From positions 1 through 14,259 of the forward strand of contig JAACDD010000027.1 in the NCBI GenBank assembly GCA_009937085.1: DNA of 14,259 nt. The letters are read 5' to 3'. The position numbers and the translations under genes are program-made. This stretch comes from Bacteroidota bacterium. Lineage in GTDB: Bacteria; Bacteroidota; Bacteroidia; Flavobacteriales; Flavobacteriaceae. The notes below the pieces were generated by a model, which searched no databases, was not told the DNA's origin, and worked only from the letters and a program-made list of their open reading frames with translations. Shown here piece after piece: positions 14,259-14,259 of the stretch (within the stretch, counting starts at the first letter, position 1; every line of letters begins with the position of its first letter).

Positions 14259-14259
14259 G

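Overview
The window looks like chromosomal DNA of a flavobacterium (Bacteroidota, Flavobacteriaceae-like). The reasons are the AT-rich sequence, a TonB-dependent receptor with an N-terminal CarboxypepD-like domain, promoters of the TTG/TAnnTTTG type in place of -35/-10 boxes, weak or absent Shine-Dalgarno sequences, and a 6S-like RNA directly behind zapA. I see no phage, insertion sequence, CRISPR array, tRNA or rRNA. Most of it reads as a stable core region.

Layout. Positions 1-192 (+) hold the C-terminal end of a LytTR DNA-binding protein. Then come ornithine aminotransferase (rocD) and a cysteine desulfurase, 5 nt apart. Facing them are an M23 metallopeptidase and a TonB-dependent receptor, coupled by an ATGA overlap. 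Diverging from M23 at about 6.8 kb is a small coiled-coil gene overlapping zapA. A structured RNA of about 165 nt follows zapA and is best explained as flavobacterial 6S RNA. Next are a minus-strand multi-pass membrane protein of unknown function, then a plus-strand cupin/DinB pair, then a minus-strand outer-membrane beta-barrel protein.

From 10.4 to 11.9 kb (minus strand) lies an ECF sigma factor, a single-span membrane protein that is a likely anti-sigma factor, and an exported helical protein built from four 26-residue LTxxQ-type repeats. It ends in a clear intrinsic terminator. Two gaps in this operon carry the same bipartite motif, AAACT-N15-GGTCTAA, once before the sigma gene and once before the repeat protein. 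This looks like the promoter of the sigma factor itself, with the repeat protein as a target. It is the most testable regulatory hypothesis here. At the right edge are two lipoprotein genes in a row: a YHYH-domain protein and a formylglycine-type sulfatase.

The main new points are the inferred autoregulated ECF circuit, the exact 26-residue repeat, the unannotated 6S-like RNA, the coiled-coil/ZapA pair, and the peptidase/receptor pair. I found no clear evidence of a wholly new defence or mobile system.
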